DNA from: Magnetospirillum sp.
Lineage (GTDB): Bacteria; Pseudomonadota; Alphaproteobacteria; Rhodospirillales; Magnetospirillaceae
Assembly: GCA_020217035.1 (NCBI GenBank)
Contig: JAIWOG010000242.1
Span: 1-16,151 of the forward strand
Reading direction: 5' to 3'
Length of the DNA: 16,151 bases
The notes under the pieces are model-generated. The model was not told where the DNA came from, searched no databases, and worked only from the letters and a program-made list of their open reading frames with translations. The first letter of the stretch is position 1. Each line of letters opens with the position of its first letter. This document shows, in pieces, positions 6,633-16,151 of the stretch. The position numbers were made by a program, and so were the translations under genes.

Positions 6633-9515
6633 GTGGATCGCGGCGTCACCGCCCAGTCGCTGGGCGCCGCCTTCGCCGCCGATCCTGGCAACGCGGCTCA
6701 TCTGGACCGTTTGGCCGATTGGCACGCCGCCCAGGGACACCTGGACAAGGCGGTGGTCTGCGCCCGTTGCGCCCACGCCGTCGCCCCCGGCGTCGAACGC
6801 CGCGGCCGCCTGGCGGTTTTCCTGTTCAATGCCGGACAATTGGCCGAGGCCCGGACCGAGGCCGAAGCGGCACGATCCTGTCTGGATGGACTGATGGTGC
6901 TGGGCTTGCTGGCCTTGGCCCAGGGGCATGGCGCCGAAGCGGCGGAAGTGCTGCGGGCGGCGGTGGCGCAGGCGCCGTTGCGGGCCGACCTGAAAGCCCA
7001 TCTGGGCAACGCGCTGCGTCATCTGGGGGATTGGCGCGGTGCCGAGACGGTCTATCGCCAAGCCTTGGCGGTGAACGCCAGCAACGACCGTGTCGCCCAC
7101 GAATTGGGGCTGGTGTTGTTGACCCAGGGACGGCTTGCCGAGGGCTGGGACCATTATCGCCGACGTTTCCTGACCCGCCGCCCGACTCCGCCCCGCCAGA
7201 AGCTGCCGGCCCGCTTGGATGGACGGCTGGTCTTCGTCGAGGGCGAGCAAGGGCTGGGGGACGAACTGTTCCTGCTGCGCTTCGTCGCCCTGCTGGCGGA
7301 ACGCGGCGCCCATGTGGTCTGCCGTCCCGCCGCCAAGCTGGCGTCGCTGGTCGCCCGGCTGCCCTTCGTCCATCGCGTCGCCGCCGCCGACGAAGCGGCG
7401 GTGGGCGATCACGTGGTGTTTCTGGGCGACCTGCCGTATTTGCTGGACGCCCATGAGATATTGCCCTCGATCCGCTTGCATCCTTTGGACGAGCGGGTCG
7501 CCGAGATGCGTCGGCGTCTGGCCGCCTTCGGGCCGCCACCTTACGTCGGGGCGACCTGGCGGGCCGGCATCGCCGCCCTGGGACGGCTGTCCAAGGCGGT
7601 GGCGGCGGAAGGCGTGGCCCAGGTCTTGAAGACGGTGGATTGCCGGGTCGTCATCTTGCAACGCCAGCCGCAAGATGGCGAGGTCGCCGCCTTCGCCGCC
7701 GCCCTGGGACGGGAGGTTCTGGACCTGTCGGATTTGAACGACGACCTGGAGGGCATGTTGGCGCTGTTGGCGGCGCTGCATGGCCAGGTGGCGGTCAGCA
7801 ACACCAACATCCATCTGGCTGCCGCCTTGGGCAAGAAGGCCCATGTCCTGGTCCCCCATCCGGCCGAGTTCCGCTGGCAGCTCGAGGGCACGCACTCGCC
7901 GTGGTTCTCCGACATGCCGGTTTACCGCCAGCAGGCGGACGGCAACTGGCGTCCGGCCCTGGATGCCCTGCGCCAGGATTTGGGCGGAGGTCCCTCGCAA
8001 GCCGCCGATCCGCAAATCCTGGCCCGCGCCGTCCACGCCCGCGATGCCGGCCGTCTGGACGAGGCGGAAGCCCTGTGCCGCCAATGCCTGGACCTGCGGC
8101 CGGACGACACGGCCGCCTTGCGTCTGCTGGCGGTGGTGCTGTTGATGGCCAACCGGACGGCCGAGGCGGTGGCGCCGCTGGATCATCTGGCCGGCCTGCT
8201 GCCCACCGCCGAGAACTTGCGGTTCCTTGGCTCGGCGCTGCTGCGTTCGGGCCAGGCCGGGCGGGCGGCCGAGGTGCTGGACCGGGCGGCGCCGATGGCC
8301 CCGGCCGACGCGGCGTTGGCCGAGGTCCGGGCCGGCGCCCTGCTGGAAGTGGGGCGCTATGCCGAGGCAGCCGAGGTGGCGCGGAGTCTGCCCCACAACG
8401 CCAATGCCCGTTTCATCGAAGGCTCGGCCCTGCATCTGATGGGGGATTACGCCGCCGCCGTCACGGTGCTGCGCCGCCTGCTGGCCGACCACCCCAATCA
8501 TTCCCACGCCCTGAATTCCCTGGCCCAGGCCCTTTATGCCCAGGGCCATATGGTCGAGGCGGAACAATCCTGGCGGCGCAGCCTCGAGGCCGATGCCGGC
8601 AATGATCGGGCGCGGGCCGGGCTGGGGCTGATGTATCTGGCGCAAGGGCGCTTCGCCGAGGGCTGGGACCTGACCCGCTGGCGCGATTCCGTGCGTCTTC
8701 GCCCTGGGGTTCCGACGCGCAGGCTGCCCCAGCGCCTGGACGGCTATGACGCGCTGGTGGTGCGCGAGCAAGGGCTGGGGGACGAATTGTTCCTGATGCG
8801 CTTCGTCGAACGTCTGGCGGCGCGGGGTTGCCGCGTCGCCTATGTCACCAATCCCAAGCTGGCGCCGTTGCTGACACGGCTGCCGTTCCTGGCGCAGGTC
8901 GAGGTGGGCGAGGCCGAGATCAACGCCGACCTGGTGGTGTGGCCGGGCGACCTGCCCTGGCTGCTGGACGAGCCGGGGCCGTTTCCTTCGGTCCGTCTGA
9001 CGCCGCTTCCCGAGCGGGTGTCCGAGATGCGGCGGATCCTGGCCGATTTCGGGCCGCCGCCTTATGTGGGGCTGACCTGGCGGGCCGGCATCGCCGGCTT
9101 CAACCTGCTGTCCAAGTCGGTGCCCTTGGCCGATTTCGCCGCTGCCCTGAAGGGGGCCGATTTCCGCCCGGTGGTTCTGCAACGTGCCCCCCAGGAAGGT
9201 GAGGTGGTGGCGTTGCGCGATGGTTTGGGCCGCCCGGTGCTGGACATGTCGGCGTTGAACGACGACCTGGAAGGCATGCTGGCCTTGCTGTCGGTTTTGG
9301 ACGACCAGGTGGCGGTCAGCAACACCAACATCCATCTGGCCGCCGCCTTGGGGAAAACCGCCCGCTTGCTGCTGCCCGATCCGCCGGAATATCGTTGGAT
9401 GGCGACCGGCGAATCCTCGCCGTGGTTCCCCGGTTTCACGCTTTACCGGCATGACCGCGCACAAGGCTGGACCCCCGCCTTGCGACGCCTGGAATATGGC
9501 CTGAAAGCGCTTTGA
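6633..9515 (+). CDS. Tandem-duplicated TPR / glycosyltransferase-like protein, 960 aa
   Basis: Starts with GTG 3 nt after dnaA, with AAGG 7 nt before it. The order is TPR helices (about 20-195), GT-B-like domain (about 200-447), TPR helices (about 450-690), second GT-like domain (about 705-955). Both GT-like domains have EQGLGDELFL (205 and 712), GPPPYVG with TWRAGIA, LNDDLEGMLAL, and VAVSNTNIHLAAALGK (386 and 893), then an SPWF and a YR near the end. This layout matches bacterial TPR proteins fused to GT9/GT41-like sugar transferases, where the usual VDTAVAH-type motif corresponds to the SNTNIH seen here. Such enzymes can glycosylate proteins or surface sugars, so this role is inferred. There is no signal peptide or membrane segment. 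A position inside the dnaA-dnaN-recF-gyrB block is unexpected; no replication motif is visible. Confidence 0.85.
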   Translation: MDRGVTAQSLGAAFAADPGNAAHLDRLADWHAAQGHLDKAVVCARCAHAVAPGVERRGRLAVFLFNAGQLAEARTEAEAARSCLDGLMVLGLLALAQGHGAEAAEVLRAAVAQAPLRADLKAHLGNALRHLGDWRGAETVYRQALAVNASNDRVAHELGLVLLTQGRLAEGWDHYRRRFLTRRPTPPRQKLPARLDGRLVFVEGEQGLGDELFLLRFVALLAERGAHVVCRPAAKLASLVARLPFVHRVAAADEAAVGDHVVFLGDLPYLLDAHEILPSIRLHPLDERVAEMRRRLAAFGPPPYVGATWRAGIAALGRLSKAVAAEGVAQVLKTVDCRVVILQRQPQDGEVAAFAAALGREVLDLSDLNDDLEGMLALLAALHGQVAVSNTNIHLAAALGKKAHVLVPHPAEFRWQLEGTHSPWFSDMPVYRQQADGNWRPALDALRQDLGGGPSQAADPQILARAVHARDAGRLDEAEALCRQCLDLRPDDTAALRLLAVVLLMANRTAEAVAPLDHLAGLLPTAENLRFLGSALLRSGQAGRAAEVLDRAAPMAPADAALAEVRAGALLEVGRYAEAAEVARSLPHNANARFIEGSALHLMGDYAAAVTVLRRLLADHPNHSHALNSLAQALYAQGHMVEAEQSWRRSLEADAGNDRARAGLGLMYLAQGRFAEGWDLTRWRDSVRLRPGVPTRRLPQRLDGYDALVVREQGLGDELFLMRFVERLAARGCRVAYVTNPKLAPLLTRLPFLAQVEVGEAEINADLVVWPGDLPWLLDEPGPFPSVRLTPLPERVSEMRRILADFGPPPYVGLTWRAGIAGFNLLSKSVPLADFAAALKGADFRPVVLQRAPQEGEVVALRDGLGRPVLDMSALNDDLEGMLALLSVLDDQVAVSNTNIHLAAALGKTARLLLPDPPEYRWMATGESSPWFPGFTLYRHDRAQGWTPALRRLEYGLKAL
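7200..9490 (+). repeat. Internal duplication, 1521-nt register, within the TPR/GT gene
   Basis: The GAG of the EQGLGDE motif is at 7245 and 8766, and the GTG of the SNTNIH block is at 7788 and 9309. Both pairs are exactly 1521 nt (507 codons) apart, so no net indel separates the copies over at least 540 nt. Short stretches are identical at the DNA level (GAGCAAGGGCTGGGGGACGA; GTGGCGGTCAGCAACACCAA), while most of the rest has diverged. This suggests an older duplication with purifying selection or occasional conversion. Confidence 0.85.
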
Positions 9516-9539
9516 CCCCTTTAGCGGTTGCGATATACT
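9512..9539 (+). promoter_or_regulatory. dnaN: Candidate sigma-70 promoter of dnaN
   Basis: TTGACC (9512-9517), a 16-nt spacer and TATACT (9534-9539) match the consensus at five of six bases in each box. The -35 overlaps the stop codon of the TPR/GT gene. Transcription from about 9546 would leave a short leader containing GAGGGG before the dnaN ATG at 9573. Confidence 0.65.
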
Positions 9540-9572
9540 GCCGGGCCATTTACGAGGGGTCCGTCCAAAGCC

Positions 9573-10691
9573 ATGAAGCTGACCATCGAGCGCTCGCAGC
9601 TGCTGAAGTCCTTGGCCCATGTGCAAAGCGTCGTCGAACGCCGCAACACCATTCCGATCCTGTCCAACGTCAAGTTGGAAGGGCGGCCCGGCAGCCTGAG
9701 CCTGAACGCCACCGACATGGATCTCGACATCGTCGAGACCGTGACCGCCGACGTGTCGCGGCCCGGCGCCACCACGGCGCCAGCCCACACGCTTTATGAA
9801 ATCGTGCGCAAGCTGCCCGACGGCAGCCAGGTGGAGATCGACTTCGACGCCGACAGCGGTCTGCTGACCCTGCGGTCGGGGCGGTCGAAGTTCTCGCTGT
9901 CCTGCCTGCCGGTGGAAGACTTCCCGGTGCTGTCCGGCGGCGAGCTGCCGTTCACCTTCACCGTCACCGCCGCCGAGTTGAAGGCGCTGGTCGACCGCAC
10001 CCGCTTCGCCATCTCGACGGAAGAAACCCGCTATTACCTGAACGGCATCTACCTGCACGCCGCCACCGGCGTGTCGGGCGAGGTGCTGCGGGCGGTGGCC
10101 ACCGACGGCCATCGTCTGGCCCGTGTCGAGGTCACCCTGCCCGAGGGCGCCGCCGGCATGCCGGGTGTCATCGTGCCCCGCAAGACCGTGCAGGAAATGC
10201 GCAAGCTGATCGACGAGACCGAAGGCGAGGTCACCGTGTCGCTGTCGGAAACCAAGCTGCGCTTCGCCTTTGGCGACGCGGTGCTGACCAGCAAGCTGAT
10301 CGACGGCACTTTCCCCGATTACGAACGGGTCATCCCCGCCGACAACGACAAGCAGATGCAGGTGGACGTCAAGTCCTTCGCCCAGGCGGTGGACCGCGTC
10401 TCGGCCATCTCCACCGAAAAAAGCCGCGCCATCAAGCTGGCCTTGGAAAAGGGCACGGTGATGCTGTCGGCGTCCAGCCCGGAAAACGGCTCGGCCACCG
10501 AGGAAATCGAGGCCCAGTACGAGTCCATCCCGTTGGAGATCGGCTTCAATTCGCGCTATCTGCTGGACATCCTGGGGCAGGTGGAAGGCGAAATCGCCAC
10601 CTTCTCCATGGCCGACGCCGCCAGCCCCACCGTGGTGCGCGACGGGGTCAACGCCGGCGCCATCTATGTGCTGATGCCCATGCGGGTGTGA
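9573..10691 (+). CDS. dnaN: DNA polymerase III subunit beta (sliding clamp)
   Basis: Ring-forming clamp that tethers DNA polymerase III and many repair proteins to DNA. The 372 residues are the usual length for three clamp domains. It begins MKLTIERSQLLKSL followed by the family's RRNTIPILSNVKLE, contains YYLNGIYLH (domain II) and EATDGHRL-like AVATDGHRLA, and ends in the typical AIYVLMPMRV, the end that lines the protein-binding pocket. I start at ATG 9573; an upstream in-frame start at 9528 lies within the promoter. GAGGGG (9554-9559) is a somewhat distant ribosome site (13 nt). It overlaps recF by 4 nt, so the two are translationally coupled. dnaN probably has its own promoter because the large gene upstream separates it from dnaA. 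Confidence 0.97.
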   Translation: MKLTIERSQLLKSLAHVQSVVERRNTIPILSNVKLEGRPGSLSLNATDMDLDIVETVTADVSRPGATTAPAHTLYEIVRKLPDGSQVEIDFDADSGLLTLRSGRSKFSLSCLPVEDFPVLSGGELPFTFTVTAAELKALVDRTRFAISTEETRYYLNGIYLHAATGVSGEVLRAVATDGHRLARVEVTLPEGAAGMPGVIVPRKTVQEMRKLIDETEGEVTVSLSETKLRFAFGDAVLTSKLIDGTFPDYERVIPADNDKQMQVDVKSFAQAVDRVSAISTEKSRAIKLALEKGTVMLSASSPENGSATEEIEAQYESIPLEIGFNSRYLLDILGQVEGEIATFSMADAASPTVVRDGVNAGAIYVLMPMRV

Positions 10692-11854
10692 CCGGCAGGG
10701 CCGTGAGCGTTCCAGCCCCGTCGCCGCGTCTGGCGGTCCGCCGCCTGACCTTGGCCGATTTCCGCTGTTACGCTCGTCTGCGTCTGGATGCCGATTCCCG
10801 TCCGGTGGTGTTGACCGGACCCAACGGGGCCGGCAAGACCAACCTGTTGGAGGCGCTTTCTTTCCTGGCCCCAGGCCGGGGCATGCGGCGGGCGTCGCTG
10901 GCCGATCTGGCGCGCCACGGCAGTGGGGCGGTGGTTTGGGGGGTGGCGGCGGTTCTGGATGGACCCATGGGCCGGGTGGAAATCGGCACCGGACGGGAAG
11001 CCGGCGCCGAACGCCGGGCCATCCGGGTCGACGGCCAGCCGGCCAAGGCCCAAATGCTGGCCGGTCTGGTGTCGGCCTTGTGGCTGACCCCGGCCATGGA
11101 CCGGTTGTTCATCGAAGGCGCTGGTGGCCGGCGCCGTTTCCTCGACCGTCTGGTTCTGGGCCAGGACGAGGGCCACGCCAGCCGATCCGGGGCTTACGAG
11201 CACGCCATGCGCGAACGCTCGCGGCTGTTGCGGACCGGCAATGCCGATGGCCGCTGGTTGGCGGCGTTGGAAGAAACCATGGCGCGGCACGGTGTCGCCA
11301 TGGCGCGGGCCAGGGTGCGGGCGGTGGCCCGGTTGGACCAAGCTTGCCGCCAAGGTGTGGGGGTGTTTCCCGCCGCCCATCTGTCCTTGGTCGGCGAGGT
11401 CGAGGAATGGCTGTCGCAACGCCCCGATTCGGACGAGGCGGCAGCGGAAGCCGAAGACCGCTTGCGGGCCGCCCTCCTCCGCGCACGGGCGCGGGACGCG
11501 GCGGCGGGGGCGGCGACCCTGGGGCCGCACCGCACCGATTTGTCGGTGCGGCATGGCGGCAAGGATTTACCCGCCGGGCAATGTTCGACCGGCGAGCAGA
11601 AGGCGGTCCTGGTGTCCATCGTCCTGGCCCAGGCCCGTGTCAGGACCGAAATCGGCGGCCAGGCGCCGCTGTTGTTGTTGGACGAGGTGGTGGCGCATCT
11701 GGACGAAACCCGCCGCCGCGCCTTGTTCGACGAACTGGCGGGGCTCAATGCCCAAAGCTGGATGACCGGTACCGACGAATCCCTGTTCGACGGTTTCGGC
11801 GACAGGGCACAGTTTTTCCGGGTGGCCGACGCCATGGTCCACCCACAAGCGTAA
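10688..11854 (+). CDS. recF: DNA replication and repair protein RecF
   Basis: SMC-like ATPase that, with RecO and RecR, loads RecA onto gapped DNA at stalled forks. The 388 residues carry RLTLADFRCYARLRL near the start, Walker A GPNGAGKTN (44-52), an ABC-type signature STGEQKAVL (from Ser300) and Walker B LLLLDEVVAHLD with Asp332-Glu333. All ATPase elements are intact. The GTG at 10688 overlaps the dnaN stop as GTGA. A second GTG at 10703 (MSVPAPSP) would give a protein five residues shorter and is equally possible, since neither has a strong ribosome site. gyrB follows after 9 nt. Length and gene order (dnaN-recF-gyrB) are classical. Confidence 0.95.
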   Translation: MTGRAVSVPAPSPRLAVRRLTLADFRCYARLRLDADSRPVVLTGPNGAGKTNLLEALSFLAPGRGMRRASLADLARHGSGAVVWGVAAVLDGPMGRVEIGTGREAGAERRAIRVDGQPAKAQMLAGLVSALWLTPAMDRLFIEGAGGRRRFLDRLVLGQDEGHASRSGAYEHAMRERSRLLRTGNADGRWLAALEETMARHGVAMARARVRAVARLDQACRQGVGVFPAAHLSLVGEVEEWLSQRPDSDEAAAEAEDRLRAALLRARARDAAAGAATLGPHRTDLSVRHGGKDLPAGQCSTGEQKAVLVSIVLAQARVRTEIGGQAPLLLLDEVVAHLDETRRRALFDELAGLNAQSWMTGTDESLFDGFGDRAQFFRVADAMVHPQA

Positions 11855-14296
<2,442 letters not shown>

Positions 14297-14314
14297 GCGT
14301 GTGTGTTGTCGGGT

Positions 14315-14351
14315 GACGCATAATGCGCAAACGCGACACGTAATGTGCAAA
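14315..14351. repeat. Two diverged 17-nt direct repeats downstream of gyrB
   Basis: Copies at 14315-14331 and 14335-14351 agree at 14 of 17 bases and are 20 nt apart (core TAATG-C/T-GCAAA). The first also contains a short palindrome, CGCAT-A-ATGCG. The second runs into the terminator stem. No function can be assigned. Confidence 0.45.
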
Positions 14352-14380
14352 AGGCTGCCCCGAGAGGGGCGGCCTTTTCC
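14349..14380 (+). terminator. Rho-independent terminator of the dnaA-gyrB block
   Basis: AAAAGGCTGCCCC (14349-14361) pairs with GGGGCGGCCTTTT (14366-14378), 13 bp with one G-U pair and a GAGA loop. The T-run is part of the stem. It lies 52 nt after the gyrB stop. Confidence 0.88.
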
Positions 14381-14463
14381 GTAAAAGGATGTCTTTCGCA
14401 GCAGGTTGCTCGATTGTGGCGACGGCCCTATCGTTCCCTACGGTTGTATAGCGGGAGGTTGGA

Positions 14464-14703
14464 ATGCGGACGGCTGTCGTGGGGGCTGCGATCCTTGGTG
14501 CCGCCCTTTGTCTGGGGCTCACTCCCGGTTCCAGCAATTCATTGGCCTCCGAACCTGGGTTGGAGACTGGGTCGCGTACTAATAACGCAGATTCCGAGTC
14601 GCGCCGCGAATGGTTCCCCAAATGGGGAAAAGCCTGGGCGGTAAAAGATTGTCCGGCGGTTCAACGGTATTTGGCTGAATGCCTGAATTTTGCCGATCCC
14701 TAG
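14464..14703 (+). CDS. N-terminal fragment of the Sel1 protein, with signal peptide
   Basis: 79 residues. MRTAVVGAAILGAALCLGL followed by a Ser-rich stretch is a typical Sec signal peptide (Arg, apolar core, small residues near the likely cut in NSLAS/EP). No proper lipobox is present. The mature part has Cys-Pro-Ala and AECLNFADP. It ends at the in-frame TAG, inside what should be the first Sel1 repeat. If translated alone it would be a short exported peptide. Confidence 0.6.
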   Translation: MRTAVVGAAILGAALCLGLTPGSSNSLASEPGLETGSRTNNADSESRREWFPKWGKAWAVKDCPAVQRYLAECLNFADP

Positions 14704-14724
14704 GCGCACGAGCTTTCCGGAATC

Positions 14725-15492
14725 ATGATCATCACCGGCACCTGCGGCGACGGAACGGTTGGCCGTGCGGCCGAGCACTTCCTGACGGCGGCAAAGCAGG
14801 GGCGGGAGCGGTCCATGCTGTTGCTTGCCAAACTCTCTGCATTAGGTGACGGCGTCCCTGTAAATGAAGCCGAGGCGCACCGGTGGGCGCAGAAAGCAAT
14901 TTTGGGGTGGGTCGATGGCGCCCCCACAGATCGGCGCGAACGGCTGACCTCGGCCATGCAGCAGGATGTTCCAGCATTGATCCAAGACGAGTTCGATCGG
15001 ATCGAAGCCCTGCTGGACGCTCCCATAGAGAGCAGGATTTCGACGGCTTCTCAGATCGAGAGTGGGCAGCCCCCATTTTTTGCCGACCCGCAGCGGGCCT
15101 GTCTTTGGCGCCTCAGTACCGCCAAGAGTGACGCTGTGGGCGCCCAGTTCGCCCTTGCCGTCCAGTTGTTGGAAGGACGTGGGGTGGCGGTCAACGAGGT
15201 CGCAGGAATAGGCTGGCTCCATCGGGCCGCGTCGGCCGGAAATCCGCAAGCACAGTCGAGACTGGGGACAGTATTGACGAAAGGCGAGTTCGGAGTGCGC
15301 AAAGATTTCCACGCCGCCTATCGATGGTTGACGCGCACGAAGGCGGCGGGAATTGATGTTGATACCGCACTGGCCGAGGCGGCATCCCATTTGAAGCCTG
15401 ATGCTGTTGCATTCCTCGCTAAGAGCGCGTTCGAAGTCACCCCGCCGGCACCAAAGACTAAGTCTTATCGACGCACAAAGGAATGCGAGTAG
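14725..15492 (+). CDS. Sel1-repeat protein, C-terminal part
   Basis: 255 residues from ATG 14725, in frame with the fragment before it. Sel1-type units are visible: GRAAEHFLTAAKQG, then SMLLLAKLSALGDGVPVNEAEAHRWAQKAI near the start, and after a non-repeat middle part AQFALAVQLLEGRGVAVNEV and SRLGTVLTKGEFGVRKDF. Without the upstream piece it lacks a signal peptide and would stay in the cytosol. There is no clear ribosome site before this ATG. It ends in a basic tail (KTKSYRRTKECE). Confidence 0.65.
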   Translation: MIITGTCGDGTVGRAAEHFLTAAKQGRERSMLLLAKLSALGDGVPVNEAEAHRWAQKAILGWVDGAPTDRRERLTSAMQQDVPALIQDEFDRIEALLDAPIESRISTASQIESGQPPFFADPQRACLWRLSTAKSDAVGAQFALAVQLLEGRGVAVNEVAGIGWLHRAASAGNPQAQSRLGTVLTKGEFGVRKDFHAAYRWLTRTKAAGIDVDTALAEAASHLKPDAVAFLAKSAFEVTPPAPKTKSYRRTKECE

Positions 15493-15547
15493 GTGTTTGT
15501 GTCCTTGGCTAGCCCCAGTCTTCGGGGTTGGCAGTGTGATGAACGTA

Positions 15548-15856
15548 TTACGGATCGAACCATTCTTTTCTCTGGATCACCTCCAGTAGATGGCCAACTG
15601 TCATTTCCTTTTTTTTGCACTTAATGCCAATCAATCTCGCTAGATGCCAGACAAAAGATTCCGTCTCATCTGGAAAATACTCTGAAAAATCCAATTTTTC
15701 GAATTTCGTACCAAACCTTTCATGTATTTTTTCTAATAATTCATCCGCGTCGTCACCGGAAATGAAAAGATCATGGTAAATCCGCGTTGAATCTGAGAGT
15801 CCTTTACGGACTCCGGATATCTCGGATATCAGGGCGTATAAAATGTCTCGGCCCAT
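15548..15856 (-). CDS. DUF1493-like small protein (acyl-carrier-like family)
   Basis: 102 residues. The segment FISGDDADELLEKIHERFG followed by FSEYFPDE matches my memory of the DUF1493 pattern (GDDAxELL...F..YF). That family is related in outline to acyl carrier proteins and has no firmly known role. I see no serine in the GDDA motif at the place a carrier protein would use for phosphopantetheine (GDDA, not GDSL), so a carrier role is doubtful. AGGAG is 6 nt before the ATG at 15856, an excellent site. Base composition is clearly lower in GC (about 35-40 % in places) than the genes to the left, suggesting transfer from elsewhere. It converges on the Sel1 gene after 55 nt. Confidence 0.75.
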   Translation of the reverse strand: MGRDILYALISEISGVRKGLSDSTRIYHDLFISGDDADELLEKIHERFGTKFEKLDFSEYFPDETESFVWHLARLIGIKCKKKEMTVGHLLEVIQRKEWFDP

Positions 15857-16151
15857 TTCCTGCTCCTGAACATTGGAAGGGGACTGCTGGGGTTGCTGTT
15901 CACGTAAGTCTGCACGGCCCGCATTCCACTTCCAACGTCAATGCTCCCTATTTCCTCGCGCCGCTCAAGCTATATTCGACTAGATCGATGGCGGCGGCGG
16001 TTCCTGGGAATTCATGTAATTCAAGAAGTCCAGAAAGGTCGCGAACGTTCCAAAAAACGTGACCTGAGACCGAAGTTTCCTCCGGCTATGGGTGGAGTCC
16101 CGTCTGGTTTTGATGCCCGAGGCGGGCGGTGATGGCAAGCAGGGCTGGGGC
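15857..16151. other. Unassigned tail upstream of the DUF1493-like gene
   Basis: No gene is supported. On the minus strand a frame is open from the window edge to a TAG at 15980-15982, reading VTFFGTFATFLDFLNYM then QEPPPPSI, with moderately GC-rich third positions. It could be the end of a gene lying outside. A second minus frame stops at 16021. A plus-strand 63-codon frame (15941-16132) has no ribosome site. I cannot choose among these. Confidence 0.3.

Larger units (their letters stand above)
14464..15492 (+). pseudogene. Secreted Sel1-repeat protein split by an in-frame TAG
   Basis: Two open stretches, 14464-14703 and 14725-15492, lie in the same frame (261 nt between their ATGs, 87 codons). 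Only one TAG at 14701-14703 ends the first. Reading through it joins ...FADP-x-AHELSGIMI..., which makes a complete Sel1 unit; the xDPxAxxxLG pattern is the usual unit start. The intact protein would have 342 residues. A single base change from CAG, GAG, AAG or a similar codon explains it, or a sequencing error, or (less likely) read-through by a suppressor tRNA. GGAGG is 5 nt before the first ATG; the second ATG has no good ribosome site. Sel1 repeats are TPR-like scaffolds, often periplasmic. Confidence 0.75.

Noticed and set aside
5202..10112. A 1636-codon open frame on the minus strand, antisense to dnaA, the TPR/GT gene and dnaN
   Set aside because: Its protein is low in complexity (Gln/Gly/His/Arg rich), it has no family motifs, and it is a by-product of GC-rich codon bias on the plus strand.
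15511..15529. Small hairpin AGCCCC/GGGGTT between the Sel1 gene and the DUF1493-like gene
   Set aside because: Four G-C pairs plus a wobble, a 7-nt loop and no T-run on either strand; too weak to call a terminator.
15941..16132. 63-codon plus-strand frame beginning MLPISSRR, as a transposase remnant
   Set aside because: No ribosome site, no known transposase motif and no terminal repeats in view.

Overview
The window looks like chromosome of a GC-rich alphaproteobacterium, most likely Rhodospirillales and Magnetospirillum-like. This rests on the rpsT-dnaA neighbourhood, the codon bias (G/C in most third positions) and the protein flavour. It was judged by eye and not by database search.

Layout. 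(1) 1-1752: the 3' part of a P-loop NTPase with a C-terminal array of 44-residue helical repeats (STAND-like), cut by the window edge. (2) 1753-2024: a cluster of REP-like inverted repeats and the terminator of asd. (3) 2025-4255, minus strand: asd (lysine/threonine/methionine and cell-wall precursor synthesis), a possible 35-residue protein with its own hairpin terminator, an unrecognised 123-residue protein and a 163-residue TPR-like protein. (4) 4412-4684: rpsT, with a clear sigma-70 promoter and a strong terminator. (5) 4744-5159: an AT-rich, gene-free leader upstream of dnaA. (6) 5160-14296: the replication block dnaA - [960-aa TPR/glycosyltransferase-like gene] - dnaN - recF - gyrB, closed by a terminator at 14349-14378. 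(7) 14464-15492: a secreted Sel1-repeat protein whose frame is broken by one in-frame TAG. (8) 15548-15856, minus strand: a low-GC DUF1493-type small gene, then an unassigned tail.

How the genes work together. DnaA starts replication, DnaN is the beta sliding clamp, RecF acts in gap repair at stalled forks and GyrB powers negative supercoiling. They are packed tightly: dnaN and recF overlap by 4 nt and recF and gyrB are 9 nt apart. The oddity is the large gene 3 nt after dnaA. It carries two copies of a TPR + GT-like module with an exact 1521-nt (507-codon) register, and it separates dnaA from dnaN. dnaN appears to have regained its own promoter, which overlaps the end of that gene.

The most notable observations are this intruder gene, the amber-split Sel1 gene, the recently amplified repeats of the STAND-like ATPase, a perfect 16-bp palindrome upstream of asd and a possible micro-protein gene. 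I see no CRISPR array, tRNA, rRNA, integrase or complete insertion sequence.
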